Of a DNA stretch of 64,000 nucleotides, positions 37,153 to 46,508 are shown in pieces. Within the stretch, counting starts at the first letter, position 1; each line of letters begins with the position of its first letter. Source of the DNA: Mycobacterium numidiamassiliense. GTDB taxonomy: Bacteria > Actinomycetota > Actinomycetes > Mycobacteriales > Mycobacteriaceae. The translations under genes and the position numbers were made by a program. The stretch covers positions 1,426,001 to 1,490,000 of the forward strand of contig NZ_FUEZ01000003.1 in NCBI RefSeq assembly GCF_900157365.1, written 5' to 3'. The notes under the pieces are model-generated. The model was not told the origin of the DNA and made no database searches. It saw only the letters and a program-made list of their open reading frames with translations.

Positions 37153-37181
37153 TTGACAGTGTGACAAATGTGACTGATGAT
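37153..37181 (+). promoter_or_regulatory. lprO: predicted sigma-A promoter of lprO
   Basis: TTGACA (37153-37158, six of six) and GATGAT (37176-37181, four of six) with a 17-base spacer, in AT-richer sequence 39 bases before the GTG start at 37220. Confidence 0.55.
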
Positions 37182-37219
37182 TCTAGGGTTGCATTGACGT
37201 TCGGGCCGAAAGGGCTATC

Positions 37220-38293
37220 GTGCCGACACGAACCGGCAGGTTGCGCCGACTGGCGGCCACCCTCACCGCGGTAATGGGATGCGCGGTCCTGTCGGGAGCG
37301 CCCGTCGCGCATGCCGCCGACGGCCGCGAGATGCTGGCGAGCGCCGTCGGCGCCACCCAGGGCTCGTATCTGGTCTACAACTTCGGCCCCGGCCACCCCA
37401 CACCCCTGCTCGACGCCAGCGGCCACTGGTACGAGATGAACAACGGCGGCCATCTCATGGTCATCAAGAACGCCTCCGGACGCCTTGCCCCGCATCTGCT
37501 GGTCGACACCCATCGGGGCGACCAGGCCCGCTGCGAGCACAATCCCGGGGCCCGCACCGAAGAGGGGTTGTGGCAGGCGTCCGAGCTGTACGAGCCGCGG
37601 CAGGCATGGCTGCGGATGGGCCAGCCGACCATCGCGATCAACGCCAACTTCTTCGATGTGCGCGGCCAGAAGGGCGGCAGCTGGCGCACGACCGGTTGCA
37701 GCTCGCCGCTGGGCGCCTTCGTCGACAACACCAACGGTCAGGGCCGGGCCAACCAGGCTGTGACCGGCACCCCGGTCTACCCCGGCAAGCAAGGCCTTTC
37801 CGGCGGCGGCGAGAGCTGGTCGTCGTTGACCACGATGATCCTGCCGACAGGTGGGGCGCCGTATGTGGTGTGGCCCCGGAGCAAGAACGACTACGACTCC
37901 GCCACCCCGGTGGTCGAGGACTTGCTCAACAAGAACGAGAAGTTCGTCGCGGTGTCCGGCATCGGGCTGCTGGCCCCCGGCCAGACTCAGCAGCTGCGTG
38001 ACGGCGGGCCCAGCGCGGCGCGCACGGCGCTGGCCTACGTCAAGCAGCGCGACGAGATGTACGTCTTTGAGGGCGGCAGCTACACCCCGGACAACATGCA
38101 GGACTTGTTCCGCGGCCTGGGCAGCGATAACGCAATCCTGCTCGACGGTGGCGGGTCGTCGGCGATCGTGCTGCGCCGCGACACCGGCGGGATGTGGGCC
38201 GGCGCCGGATCACCGAGGGGATCGTGTGACACCCGCGAGGTGCTCTGCGACTCCCACGAACGCGCACTGCCCAGCTGGCTGGCATTCAACTAA
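37220..38293 (+). CDS. lprO: phosphodiester-glycosidase-like exported protein LprO, Rv0179c homologue
   Basis: 357 residues from GTG 37220. An N-terminal signal (RRLAATLTAVMGCAVLSG) has a V-M-G-C lipobox-like sequence with Cys21. This fits the LprO lipoprotein naming, although a second cleavage site (VAHAADG) would make it a secreted protein. The body is a NAGPA/phosphodiester glycosidase domain, with NANFFDVRGQ, VSGIGLLAPG and the hallmark LLDGGGSSAIVL. Family members remove GlcNAc-phosphate or process glycopolymers. The cell-envelope substrate is unknown. It converges on the DUF1275 gene with a 3-base gap. Confidence 0.86.
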   Translation: MPTRTGRLRRLAATLTAVMGCAVLSGAPVAHAADGREMLASAVGATQGSYLVYNFGPGHPTPLLDASGHWYEMNNGGHLMVIKNASGRLAPHLLVDTHRGDQARCEHNPGARTEEGLWQASELYEPRQAWLRMGQPTIAINANFFDVRGQKGGSWRTTGCSSPLGAFVDNTNGQGRANQAVTGTPVYPGKQGLSGGGESWSSLTTMILPTGGAPYVVWPRSKNDYDSATPVVEDLLNKNEKFVAVSGIGLLAPGQTQQLRDGGPSAARTALAYVKQRDEMYVFEGGSYTPDNMQDLFRGLGSDNAILLDGGGSSAIVLRRDTGGMWAGAGSPRGSCDTREVLCDSHERALPSWLAFN

Positions 38294-38296
38294 ACG

Positions 38297-39007
38297 CTAA
38301 CTCGTTTCCACCACTTCGCTTTTCACTGGCGCAGTCCCGAATCGGAAGATCAGCAGACTCACAGCGACCACGACGGCGGCGACCACGAACGTCGGAGCAA
38401 CGAAGAAGTTCGTCATCGTCGCGCCGGCAAAGGCGCCGGCACACATCGTGGCGACAACGCTCAGGCGCAGCGTTTGACGCTCACCCGTGCCACCCGCAAG
38501 GCGGCTGTCCAGACCGATGCTGACGATCGTCGACGTCAGCATCGTGGTGGACAGTTCGGGGATCCCGAACTGCCGGGCGCTGGAGTGCTGCAGACCGAAC
38601 GTGACCGCGAGCATCGCGATGATGATGAGTTTGGTGTTGTCGTGATAATGCAGCACACCGGTACCGGCCAAAATCGAAAGCGACAGCAACACCGCGATTT
38701 CCGTCGTCAACACAATGGTGATCCACGGTTGCGCCCGGTGACCGATGAGCCGATGCAACCGGCCACTGACGATCGTCGTTGCGACGAAGGTAGGAATCAC
38801 CACCGCGACTCCGCCCAGGTCGAGGCTGCTCCGCGGTGCCAACCAGAACCCGAGGTAGATCACGTTGCCGGTCATGTTGGCGACGAACACCCGGCCCAGC
38901 ACCAGGACGCTCACCGCGTCCGCCAGTCCGGTGGCAAAGGTCAGCAGGACCAGTGCCGCAACGGTATGCCGCCCAGATATGGGTGAGGGAGTGGTCGGTG
39001 CGGTCAT
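38297..39007 (-). CDS. DUF1275 (YoaK-type) membrane protein
   Basis: 236 residues with about six TMs. Typical DUF1275 features are the first TM ending GLADAVSVLVLG, the loop VFVANMTGNVIYLGF, and the central VTFGLQHSSARQFGIPELSTT with its conserved GxQ and T-T segments. Function of the family is unknown; transport has been suggested. It lies between the lprO and mam1D homologues, adjacent in M. tuberculosis, so it is an inserted gene. ATG 39007. Confidence 0.87.
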   Translation of the reverse strand: MTAPTTPSPISGRHTVAALVLLTFATGLADAVSVLVLGRVFVANMTGNVIYLGFWLAPRSSLDLGGVAVVIPTFVATTIVSGRLHRLIGHRAQPWITIVLTTEIAVLLSLSILAGTGVLHYHDNTKLIIIAMLAVTFGLQHSSARQFGIPELSTTMLTSTIVSIGLDSRLAGGTGERQTLRLSVVATMCAGAFAGATMTNFFVAPTFVVAAVVVAVSLLIFRFGTAPVKSEVVETS

Positions 39008-39059
39008 TCGCGCAGCATCCTTCTGGCTCGAATTCCAGAGATCGTCCGCGCTGATCGTG

Positions 39060-40025
39060 CTACACGTGCGGCGTTAAATCCAGCGAAGTCACAGTGGTCA
39101 TTCGCGTCACCAACCAGTGGCCATTCGCTCGTTTCATGAACAGCCGATAGGACAAGTATTTCAGCGACGGAATGTTTTTGTTCAACGGACTGGTGGACGT
39201 GGTGTTGGTGTACACGATGACGACGGCATCCGGACCGTCCAGCGATTCGACCGCCGCACCGGTGACCTGGGTGCTGTTGGTGATTTTCGCCTGTTTGTTG
39301 GGGCCGACGATCGCATCGACGAATTTGCGGTATTGGGCCTCGAAATCGCCGCTGAGATAGCCCGACGCGCGGTCGGCGAGCTTGTCCATGTTCTCCGGGG
39401 TATAGGTCCACAGCGTCGTGATCGCATTGGCCGCGGTCTGGGCCACCTTCAGTTTAGTTGCGGCAGTGGCGCGATCGGTCAGGTAGGGCTGCAGGGTGGC
39501 GCCGGCGAATGCCGCGGAACCGACGAACAGCACGGCGGCCGCCGCGGCCACGACGCCCGCCCACTTCCCGGTCAACAGCCGGCGTCGGGTCTTTGTCGCC
39601 TCCGGCGCCTCCGGGTCCGCCTCGCCGGCATCCGCGGTCACCTCGGTATCGGCCGTCTCGCTGGCGGCTGTCGTCGCGGCGTCGACCGTCTCGTCGGAGG
39701 AGGCCGGCTCGCCGGGGGCCTCGTCGGAAGCGACGTCGGAGGCAGCGGGAGCCTCGGGGGCCTCGTCAGAAGCGACGTCGGAAGCAGCGGGAGTGACGTC
39801 CTCTATTGCGGTAGAAGGACTTTCGCCACCCGCGGCGGCGGCCGGAAGGTCCGCCACGCCCGCCCGCTTCCTCCCAGCGAACAGCCTGCGTCGGGCCCGG
39901 GTCTTTTTCGGGGCGTCAGAGGTAGCGTCTTCTTTTGTGGCAGAGGGACTTTCGTCGACCTCGCCGACCGCCGATTCGACTGCGTCGCCGGTCAGATCAC
40001 CCGCAGCAGATTGCTGATCTTCCAC
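39060..40025 (-). CDS. mam1D: Mce-associated membrane protein Mam1D, Rv0178 homologue
   Basis: 321 residues, against about 244 I recall for Rv0178. The excess is a cytoplasmic, acidic Ala/Ser/Glu-rich N-terminus with a 14-residue tandem repeat and two basic RRRLFAG/RRRLLTG blocks. One TM near residue 160 (GVVAAAAAVLFVGSAAFAG) precedes the extracytoplasmic Mam domain, with NAITTLWTYTPENMDKL and a C-terminal strand GHWLVTRMTTVTSLDL. Mam proteins assemble with Mce transporters. GTG 40025 lies inside the upstream gene, giving a 34-base overlap. It is the last gene of the mce1 operon. Confidence 0.87.
   Translation of the reverse strand: MEDQQSAAGDLTGDAVESAVGEVDESPSATKEDATSDAPKKTRARRRLFAGRKRAGVADLPAAAAGGESPSTAIEDVTPAASDVASDEAPEAPAASDVASDEAPGEPASSDETVDAATTAASETADTEVTADAGEADPEAPEATKTRRRLLTGKWAGVVAAAAAVLFVGSAAFAGATLQPYLTDRATAATKLKVAQTAANAITTLWTYTPENMDKLADRASGYLSGDFEAQYRKFVDAIVGPNKQAKITNSTQVTGAAVESLDGPDAVVIVYTNTTSTSPLNKNIPSLKYLSYRLFMKRANGHWLVTRMTTVTSLDLTPHV
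39715..39795. repeat. 42-base tandem repeat in mam1D
   Basis: Two near-identical 42-base units (39715-39756, then 39757 to about 39795) starting GGGGCCTCGTC. Each encodes the 14-residue ASDVASDEAP-type unit in the Mam1D cytoplasmic tail; a degenerate third unit follows. Confidence 0.75.
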
Positions 40026-40546
40026 TGATTACCTTCCCGGGTAGCGGTTGCCATCCAACGAGTCGTGTTCTCGAAGACCTGCTTGTCGTCCGGCGACTTG
40101 GAGGTGACTTCGGTCGCCACGATGACATTGGCGCTGCCGTCGTCGTTCCACCGTTCCACTCCGGCACCCAACACGGTCCCGGTGGCCGGTTCGGCCCGGG
40201 CGACCTGCAGCAGGATCTCGTTGGCTTTGTCGCGGTACTGCTTGGCGAAGTCGCCGGTCGCCTGGGCCTGTACCCGCGCGATGTAGTCGTTGGCGTGAAA
40301 CGGATCCAGCGACGTGAAGCCCGCCATGAACCCCGTGACGTAGTTGAGCACCTCACGGTCCCTGGAGGCGGCGCGCTCACGCGATTCATGCGAGCCGAGC
40401 ATCAGGGCGGACGCCGTGATTGCCGCGACCGCCAGCACCGCGGCTACCGCGACCGCGAGCGGCAACTCCCGCGATCGCCGCGGTTTGGGTGGCTGCGCAC
40501 TGAGCAGCGGCGCCTCGCCGGGCGCAAACCTACGGCGGGGACTCAT
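39992..40546 (-). CDS. mam1C: Mce-associated membrane protein Mam1C, Rv0177 homologue
   Basis: 184 residues from ATG 40546, which matches the length of Rv0177. A basic Pro-rich N-terminus precedes one TM (LAVAVAAVLAVAAITASALML). The extracytoplasmic Mam domain then has VLNYVTGFMAGFTSLDPFH and a final strand NQWKISNLLRVI. Its ATG overlaps the mam1B stop by 4 bases. It contributes to the accessory set of the Mce1 importer. Confidence 0.9.
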   Translation of the reverse strand: MSPRRRFAPGEAPLLSAQPPKPRRSRELPLAVAVAAVLAVAAITASALMLGSHESRERAASRDREVLNYVTGFMAGFTSLDPFHANDYIARVQAQATGDFAKQYRDKANEILLQVARAEPATGTVLGAGVERWNDDGSANVIVATEVTSKSPDDKQVFENTTRWMATATREGNQWKISNLLRVI

Positions 40547-41523
40547 TTTCCGTTCCCCGGTTTGGGTTTGGTCAGGACGGTGAGATCGTCGACGCGCCAA
40601 TCGTTGCCGCTCTTGACGAAGGCCACCCGTACGGTGGCCGTGATATACCGTTCACCGGGCGCGGCGCCGCGCCGGCCCTGCATGAACAGCAGCATTGTCG
40701 CCCGGTCCGGCGACGCCGCTTCGATCGAGCTGTCCGTCACCCAGTATTCGTTGATCACCGGGTTACCTTTTTGCACGATGTCCTGCTGGGTCACGAGTTG
40801 GCCGCGATATTTGTCGGTGGCCAACGACTGCGCGCGGGCGAAATCGTCGTGCAACGACTTCGGGTCGTACGTCAGCATTTGCGCGACGATCTTGGGCCCC
40901 TGTATCGCGATCTGCGCGCGGGTCTGATCGGTCGCCTGATCGCGGGAGTACACCACCGCGTAGCTCACACCGGCACCCGCCAGGGACAACACCGCAGCCG
41001 TCAGCGCTGCCACCGCGGTCCAGCGCCGCAGCTTGGGCAGCGCCACGCTCGACTCGGCTTGCCGCACTTCGGTTTTGCCCAACATGTCGGCGAAGGTGCG
41101 GCGCTGCGCATCCCACAGTGGCCACAACCATCCCACCACCGTCACGGTATCGAGGAGGTGGGCCAGATCCCGCAGCAACAGCCCCCACGCTCCGGGGGCG
41201 GTGCCATCGCGACGTACCACGGCGATGCCACACAGCGCGCGGCCCAGGCTCCACCCGAGGACCACCGGCAGCAGCAGCCGGTTGACCAGCAGCGCCAGGG
41301 TGGCCAGCCCCAGCACGGACATGCACACCCACCACCACACGCCGCCCGCCGAAACGGTGAACGACACCAACGCCATCGTCGTCACCACCGCTGCGGGCGG
41401 CAGGACGTCGACAGCCCACGCGCATGCACGAATGTGCCACGGCACCAAGGCATTTTCCGATGATGCCGGGATTCCCGCCGCGCTCTGGGTCTTAGTCGGA
41501 CTGTCCTCGGCCACCACCGTCAC
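40543..41523 (-). CDS. mam1B: RDD-domain Mce-associated protein Mam1B, Rv0176 homologue
   Basis: 326 residues combining an N-terminal RDD membrane domain and a C-terminal Mam domain. The RDD part has WHIRACAWAVDVLPPAAVV, LGRALCGIAVVRRDGTAPG and AHLLDTVTVVGWLWPLWDAQRRTFAD, ending in the conserved DML. A fourth TM near residue 185 (AVAALTAAVLSLAGAGVSYAV) leads to the Mam domain ending DWRVDDLTVLTKP. GTG 41523 overlaps the mam1A stop by 4 bases. Proposed role: membrane scaffold of the Mce1 complex. Confidence 0.9.
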   Translation of the reverse strand: MTVVAEDSPTKTQSAAGIPASSENALVPWHIRACAWAVDVLPPAAVVTTMALVSFTVSAGGVWWWVCMSVLGLATLALLVNRLLLPVVLGWSLGRALCGIAVVRRDGTAPGAWGLLLRDLAHLLDTVTVVGWLWPLWDAQRRTFADMLGKTEVRQAESSVALPKLRRWTAVAALTAAVLSLAGAGVSYAVVYSRDQATDQTRAQIAIQGPKIVAQMLTYDPKSLHDDFARAQSLATDKYRGQLVTQQDIVQKGNPVINEYWVTDSSIEAASPDRATMLLFMQGRRGAAPGERYITATVRVAFVKSGNDWRVDDLTVLTKPKPGNGK

Positions 41524-42197
41524 TTGGTCACCTGGTCGAGCTTGGCGATCCGGTACTGGCCTTCGGCGTTCGACATCGTCACCCGCAGCCGGTAACCGGT
41601 TTCGTTCTGCGTCTGATCGCCGGCGACCTTGACGCGCATCGCGACGAGCACATCGATGGAACCGTCGGGGTTGTTACGCTCGACCGCGGCCCGCACGTCG
41701 GACACCTGCACGTGGACGTTCGACGCTTGATAGGCCTGAACGAGCATGTTGGTGTAGATCATGGCCTGGGTGCGGAAAGCGTCTGTGCCGCAGTCGATGA
41801 TCTTTTGCTCACTGGCGATCATCGTGCTGGTGTCCGGCGCTTGCGTCGCCGACACACAGTCGATCGCCGCCTTGACCGCGGCGGCGTCGTTGCGCGCTAT
41901 TTCCTGGCTTTCCTTGTGGTAGCGCAGCGCGAAGTAACCGCCGGCACCAATGCCCCCGGCCAGCAGGATCAGCACCGCAGCGATACCGGCCAACCAGCGG
42001 CGACCGACCCGCGACGGGCCACGCTCTACCGGCGCCGGTACGGCCTCGGCCGCTGTGTCGGCGTGGGTCGTCACCTCAGTGTCGGACTGGTCGACTCCGA
42101 CCTCCGATTCCGACGAATCCTCGGTCGTCACCTGGGTGTCCAACGAATCATCTGCGTCGGTGGGGTTCAGCCGGCTGGCGCCAGCATCTCCTTCCAT
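41520..42197 (-). CDS. mam1A: Mce-associated membrane protein Mam1A, Rv0175 homologue
   Basis: 225 residues: an acidic Ser/Thr/Asp-rich N-terminus, one TM (WLAGIAAVLILLAGGIGAGGYF) near residue 70, and a Mam domain. The domain has two Cys (IDCVSATQ, IIDCGTDAF) that could form a disulfide outside the membrane, and the ending EGQYRIAKLDQVTK. It overlaps mce1F by 31 bases. Confidence 0.9.
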   Translation of the reverse strand: MEGDAGASRLNPTDADDSLDTQVTTEDSSESEVGVDQSDTEVTTHADTAAEAVPAPVERGPSRVGRRWLAGIAAVLILLAGGIGAGGYFALRYHKESQEIARNDAAAVKAAIDCVSATQAPDTSTMIASEQKIIDCGTDAFRTQAMIYTNMLVQAYQASNVHVQVSDVRAAVERNNPDGSIDVLVAMRVKVAGDQTQNETGYRLRVTMSNAEGQYRIAKLDQVTK

Positions 42198-43717
42198 CCG
42201 TCGTCTCCTGTTTTGGTCGAGTTCTCGACGGAGTATTTGACACCGTCGGGCCCCACCAGCTCACCGCTCTGGGGACTGTATACCGCCGAAGGGGGGCCGC
42301 TCGGCGTATAGACACAGGGGTTGGGCTGCTGCCCGTTGCACTGCACCGTACCGGATCCCGGCCGCGACAAGGGATCACTGGTCGGCGGCGGTGTCCCCGA
42401 GACCCGATCCGAGGGCGCCGGGTTCAAGCCGTTGTCGACCGACGGCGCCGGAATCACCATGCCCGGCCGGACCGATTGGTCACAGCGCGCGGACGGCGCC
42501 GGACAGGTGAGGATCTGGTTCGGGTCGCCGTACCAGGGGTTGGTTCCCGCCGGAACGTACGGCCTGGGGTCGCGGCACTCCCGTGGCGAGGCTGCCCGCT
42601 TGCCCGGGACATCGGCACACGGGATGTTGCGCGAGCCGCGCACGCTGTTGGCCGGGGTGTCCATCGGGATCTTGCAGTAAGTGCCGGACGGCAACGGCTG
42701 CAGGCTGGTGTCGGCCGGAGACCGCCACTGCGGCGCCGGGATAAAGCCGGTCAGACACGGCGGTGGCAGGTTGATCGACAGCGCCAGGTCGAGTGCCGCC
42801 TGGTTCGGGAACGGCGCGGCCACCGTCTGGGCGATCGAGGCGCCCTGCGGCAAGAACACCAGCACCTGCTCCACGCCGGCGTGGTAGCGCTTGAGCAGGT
42901 CGAATATCACCTCGAGATTCGCCAGCGTCTGCGGCAGCGACTCCCGGACGTCGCTGAACACCGAGTTGACCTGATCGGCGGTCGGCGCGGCCTGCGACAG
43001 CACGCTTTTCACGTTCTGGTCCCGCTGCGCGGCCTGGGCGGCCAGCGTGTTGAGGTTGCGCGCCCAGCGTTCGATCGCGCTGCCCGATTTCACCTGGCTG
43101 TCCAGGACCGGGCCGGAGTTCTGGATGATGTCGTTGACGCTGGTGATGTTCGTCTTGAAGTCTCCGACGATCGCCTGAGTGGAGTCGACCAGCCGTTGCA
43201 GCGCCGGCCCCAACCCGCCCACGGACTCCGCGGTCTCATTGAGCAAGGTGGCGATCTTGTCCTTGGGCAACGCCGCCAGGCCGCGGTCGGCGGTATCCAA
43301 CGCCGGACCGATCTCGGCGGGCACGGTGCCCTTGGTGATCGTTTGTCCGTCGGACAGATACCGGCCGGACCCGGTGCTGGAGACCAGGTCCAGATACTGC
43401 TCACCGACCGCCGACACCGAGTGGACGTTCGCGACCGTGTCGACCGGGATCTTGTAGTTGCTGTCGATGCTCATCGTCGCTTCGGCGCCCTTTTCGGTGG
43501 GCTCGACGTCGGTGACCTTGCCGATGGTGATGCCGCGATACGTCACGTTGGCAGTCGGGTACAGGCCGCCCGACGCGGGCAACTCGGCCTTGAGTGTGTA
43601 CTGGCCGATGCCCACCAGGCTGGGAACCTGCAGGTAGTAGATGCCCAGCACCAGCAGTGAGATCACTGTCAGGATGCCGAACGCCACCAACTGGCGCTTG
43701 ATGAAGGGAGTCAGCAA
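42167..43717 (-). CDS. mce1F: Mce1F subunit of Mce1 lipid importer
   Basis: 516 residues. One N-terminal TM (LVAFGILTVISLLVLGIYYL) anchors an MlaD/MCE domain (residues about 38-115) with SGGLYPTANVTYRGITIGKV, the core pattern of all Mce subunits. A long helical region to about residue 290 forms the periplasmic needle with the other five subunits. A Pro/Gly-rich tail with several Cys (PCLTGF, CKIPMD, PCADVPG) follows. The six subunits form one lipid-conducting tunnel. It overlaps lprK by 7 bases. Confidence 0.94.
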   Translation of the reverse strand: MLTPFIKRQLVAFGILTVISLLVLGIYYLQVPSLVGIGQYTLKAELPASGGLYPTANVTYRGITIGKVTDVEPTEKGAEATMSIDSNYKIPVDTVANVHSVSAVGEQYLDLVSSTGSGRYLSDGQTITKGTVPAEIGPALDTADRGLAALPKDKIATLLNETAESVGGLGPALQRLVDSTQAIVGDFKTNITSVNDIIQNSGPVLDSQVKSGSAIERWARNLNTLAAQAAQRDQNVKSVLSQAAPTADQVNSVFSDVRESLPQTLANLEVIFDLLKRYHAGVEQVLVFLPQGASIAQTVAAPFPNQAALDLALSINLPPPCLTGFIPAPQWRSPADTSLQPLPSGTYCKIPMDTPANSVRGSRNIPCADVPGKRAASPRECRDPRPYVPAGTNPWYGDPNQILTCPAPSARCDQSVRPGMVIPAPSVDNGLNPAPSDRVSGTPPPTSDPLSRPGSGTVQCNGQQPNPCVYTPSGPPSAVYSPQSGELVGPDGVKYSVENSTKTGDDGWKEMLAPAG

Positions 43718-44898
43718 TTCCGGTCCCCCCTTTCCACCAGCGGCCCGCCGGGCGCGTCATTCGGGTTCGGCGTGTAGCGAACGTCGGGAATCATCGTCTC
43801 GGGATCGCGGCCGAAGGACTGCTCGAGTGCGCGCAACGCTCCCGACAACCCGGTTCCCGTAAGGAACGCATTGTCGACGGCGCTGTAGGTCACGTCGAGC
43901 GTGAGCGAGAGGTTCTGGTAGTCACCGCGGAACATCTTCGGCACCGTGTCGATGTCGTAGGGCTGGGTCAGGATCAACTTCAGCGCCCCGATCAGATACG
44001 GCGAGGCTCGGCCGAGTTCCTTCAGCGGGCATTGCAGCGCCTGCAGGTCGGTGTGCAGGGGCCCGCGCGCCTCCGACAAGTACTGATCGGCGGCCTGGCT
44101 GAGTCGTCCCACCGAGTCGATGGCGTTGATCAGCAGGTTCTTGGTGTCGGCGAAATGCTTGATCAGCGGCGGGAGGTCGGTCAGCGCCCGGTCGAGGACG
44201 TCCGACCGGTTACCGACGTAGACCAGCAGCCGATTGGTCGAGTCGATCGCGTGGGTGATGTCGTCGCGCTGCTCGTTGACCTGCTCGGTGAAGGTGTCCA
44301 GCTTGCCCAGGAAGGACCGGATCTGTTCGCCCCGGCCATTGAAAATGTTGAAGACCTCGTTTTGCAGCACCTCCAGGTTCGGGATGCCGCCGCCGCGCAG
44401 GATCAGCGACAGGCTGGCCAGTGTCTGCTCGGTGGTGGGGTACGACGAGGAGTTCTTCAGCGGAATGGTGTCGCCGTCTTTGAGCAGCTCGGGCGACGGA
44501 TTCGGCGGCGCGGAAAGCTGCACGTGCTGCGAACCCAGCAGGCTGGTCTGGCCGATCTTGGCGATGGCGTTTTTGGGCAGCTTGACACTCTTGCTCACGC
44601 CCAGTGTCAGGGTGGCCACCCAGTTCTTCAGCTGAATCGCCTTGATCGAGCCGACGAAGACGTCGGCGACCATCACCTTGCTGTTGCCGTTGATCGCCAG
44701 CGTGTCCGGCACCTGGACGTAGACGGTGTAGGCCCCGGACCCACTGCCCGGGCCACCCGGAATCGGGACGTTGGAGATGCCGCGCCAGCCGCACGAACTC
44801 AGCACCACCGCGGCCACCAGCAGCACCAGGCCCTGGCAGCTTCGGCGGCGGATCAGCCGCAACACTCTCACTGCCTGTCGGTTCGGCTTGCTCCTCAC
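43711..44898 (-). CDS. lprK: Mce1E lipoprotein LprK
   Basis: 395 residues, the lipoprotein member of the Mce1 hexamer. The signal peptide LVLLVAAVVLSSC gives a clear lipobox with C36. The MCE domain follows (MVADVFVGSIKAIQLKNW) and then the helical needle region (NEVFNIFNGRGEQIRSFLGK). It ends in Cys (GDRNC). Codes overlap mce1F by 7 bases and mce1D by 4, so expression is coupled. Confidence 0.95.
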   Translation of the reverse strand: MRSKPNRQAVRVLRLIRRRSCQGLVLLVAAVVLSSCGWRGISNVPIPGGPGSGSGAYTVYVQVPDTLAINGNSKVMVADVFVGSIKAIQLKNWVATLTLGVSKSVKLPKNAIAKIGQTSLLGSQHVQLSAPPNPSPELLKDGDTIPLKNSSSYPTTEQTLASLSLILRGGGIPNLEVLQNEVFNIFNGRGEQIRSFLGKLDTFTEQVNEQRDDITHAIDSTNRLLVYVGNRSDVLDRALTDLPPLIKHFADTKNLLINAIDSVGRLSQAADQYLSEARGPLHTDLQALQCPLKELGRASPYLIGALKLILTQPYDIDTVPKMFRGDYQNLSLTLDVTYSAVDNAFLTGTGLSGALRALEQSFGRDPETMIPDVRYTPNPNDAPGGPLVERGDRNC

Positions 44899-46508
44899 TG
44901 GCCACCCCCGAAGTCAGCGGGCGACACCGGGCCACCGGCGTTGGGTGCCGGGGCCGCCACCGGCGCGGGCGTCGGAGCGACCGGTCCGGGCAGCACATCC
45001 GGTCCAGGGGCCGGCGGCTGGATGGGCGTTGGGGCCCGCACCCCGATCGGCGGCAGGATCGGATTTTCGTCGTAGGCGTTCGGCGGTCCCGGCGGGGTCT
45101 GGTACTGGGACTGGACCGGCTCGATGTTGGGGCCACCCATGAGCTCAGACAGCGACTCGGGCGTCATCAAGCCTGCGGTGATCGGGCCCACCTGCTGTCC
45201 TTGCATCCCCGGGGCCACAATCCAGCCGGGCTGGGTGTTGCGGTGCGACGTCGGCGTATCCGGGCTCCAGATACCGGGGACGGTGGTGTCCTTGTATCCG
45301 GGTGGCGGATGCAGCCGCGGCTCGGAGTACGCGACTTCCTTGGGCAGCGTCTCGGCGGTGCTGAACAGGTTCAAGCCGAACGGCAGGTAGTTGAACTTGA
45401 TCGCATCCAGGATCGGCCCCAGGTACTGGGCACACAGTTCGGCCGACTCCTGATACCCGAGCCGGCTGCCGGCCTGAATGGAGCTGCAAATGAACTGCAT
45501 CGGGTTCGCGAAGTTGGCGATCGTCGGAATGGCGACCACCGAACCATGCGACGGGTGATAGATCTGGTTGATGTTCGCCGCGGCCGTCGGCAGAACATGC
45601 AACGCGGTCTCCAGCCCGTTCAACGACTCCGGTTGCAGCAGTGTGGTGGTGGCGGTGCTCAGGTTGTTGATGTCCTGCGTCAGCACCTCGCGGTTCTTGT
45701 TGAGCCAGGGCCGCACAGTGGTGAGCAGGCTGTCGAACTGCTGGATCGCATTGGACAGATCGCCGTCGGACGACGCGAGCTCACCGGTGACGTCGGCGAG
45801 GTTCTGGTTCAACGCGACAAACTGCTGATCGTCGGCGTGCAGCGCGTTGACGAACAGCGCCAGGCTGCGGACCACGGCAAAGAAGTCGCCGCGGCCCTCG
45901 TTGAGCGCGTTTAGCGCCTGCGACAAGCTGTTCAGCGTCGTGTTGATCTGCTTGCTCTTGCCCGCCAGCCCGTCGGCGAACGACGTGATGACCTCACCGA
46001 ACGGCCCAGTCGGCTGCTCTTTGGTCGGACCGAGCTTGGAGATGATGTTGGTGATGCTGTTGCGTAGCTCGTCCCATTCCACCGGCACCTGAGTGCGCTC
46101 TTCCGGGATCACCGCGTTGTCGGCCAGCGTGGGCCCACCCTTGTAGGGCGGCTCCAACTGGATGGCCCGCGAGGCCACCAGCGTGGGGTTGAGGATCACC
46201 GCGGAAGCGCTGGCCGGGACCTTGTACTTGTTCTCGTAGTGGAAGGTCACCTTCATCTTGTCGCCGGTCGGCTCGATCTTGTCGATCGCACCCACCCGCA
46301 AACCCATGATCTGGACCTTGTCCCCGGGATACAGCGCGTTCGCCGCCGGGAAGTATGCCACCGCCGTGTTGGTGGTCAGCTTCTCGTACAGCCGGTAGCC
46401 GACGTAGCCGACCACCAGTGCCAGCACCACCACCAGCGATCCGATGATCACCGACGTGCGGGACAGCCTGGGTAGCCGCAGGTTGCGGATGTCAAAGATG
46501 GTGCTCAA
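44895..46508 (-). CDS. mce1D: Mce1D subunit of Mce1 lipid importer
   Basis: 537 residues. TM near residues 20-38 (SVIIGSLVVVLALVVGYVGY is the approximate span), MCE domain with NALYPGDKVQIMGLRVGAID, helical region with LNSLSQALNALNEGRGDFFA, and a Pro-rich C-terminal 130 residues with no predicted fold. The tail ends PVSPADFGGGQ. It overlaps both neighbours by 4 bases. Confidence 0.94.
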   Translation of the reverse strand: MSTIFDIRNLRLPRLSRTSVIIGSLVVVLALVVGYVGYRLYEKLTTNTAVAYFPAANALYPGDKVQIMGLRVGAIDKIEPTGDKMKVTFHYENKYKVPASASAVILNPTLVASRAIQLEPPYKGGPTLADNAVIPEERTQVPVEWDELRNSITNIISKLGPTKEQPTGPFGEVITSFADGLAGKSKQINTTLNSLSQALNALNEGRGDFFAVVRSLALFVNALHADDQQFVALNQNLADVTGELASSDGDLSNAIQQFDSLLTTVRPWLNKNREVLTQDINNLSTATTTLLQPESLNGLETALHVLPTAAANINQIYHPSHGSVVAIPTIANFANPMQFICSSIQAGSRLGYQESAELCAQYLGPILDAIKFNYLPFGLNLFSTAETLPKEVAYSEPRLHPPPGYKDTTVPGIWSPDTPTSHRNTQPGWIVAPGMQGQQVGPITAGLMTPESLSELMGGPNIEPVQSQYQTPPGPPNAYDENPILPPIGVRAPTPIQPPAPGPDVLPGPVAPTPAPVAAPAPNAGGPVSPADFGGGQ

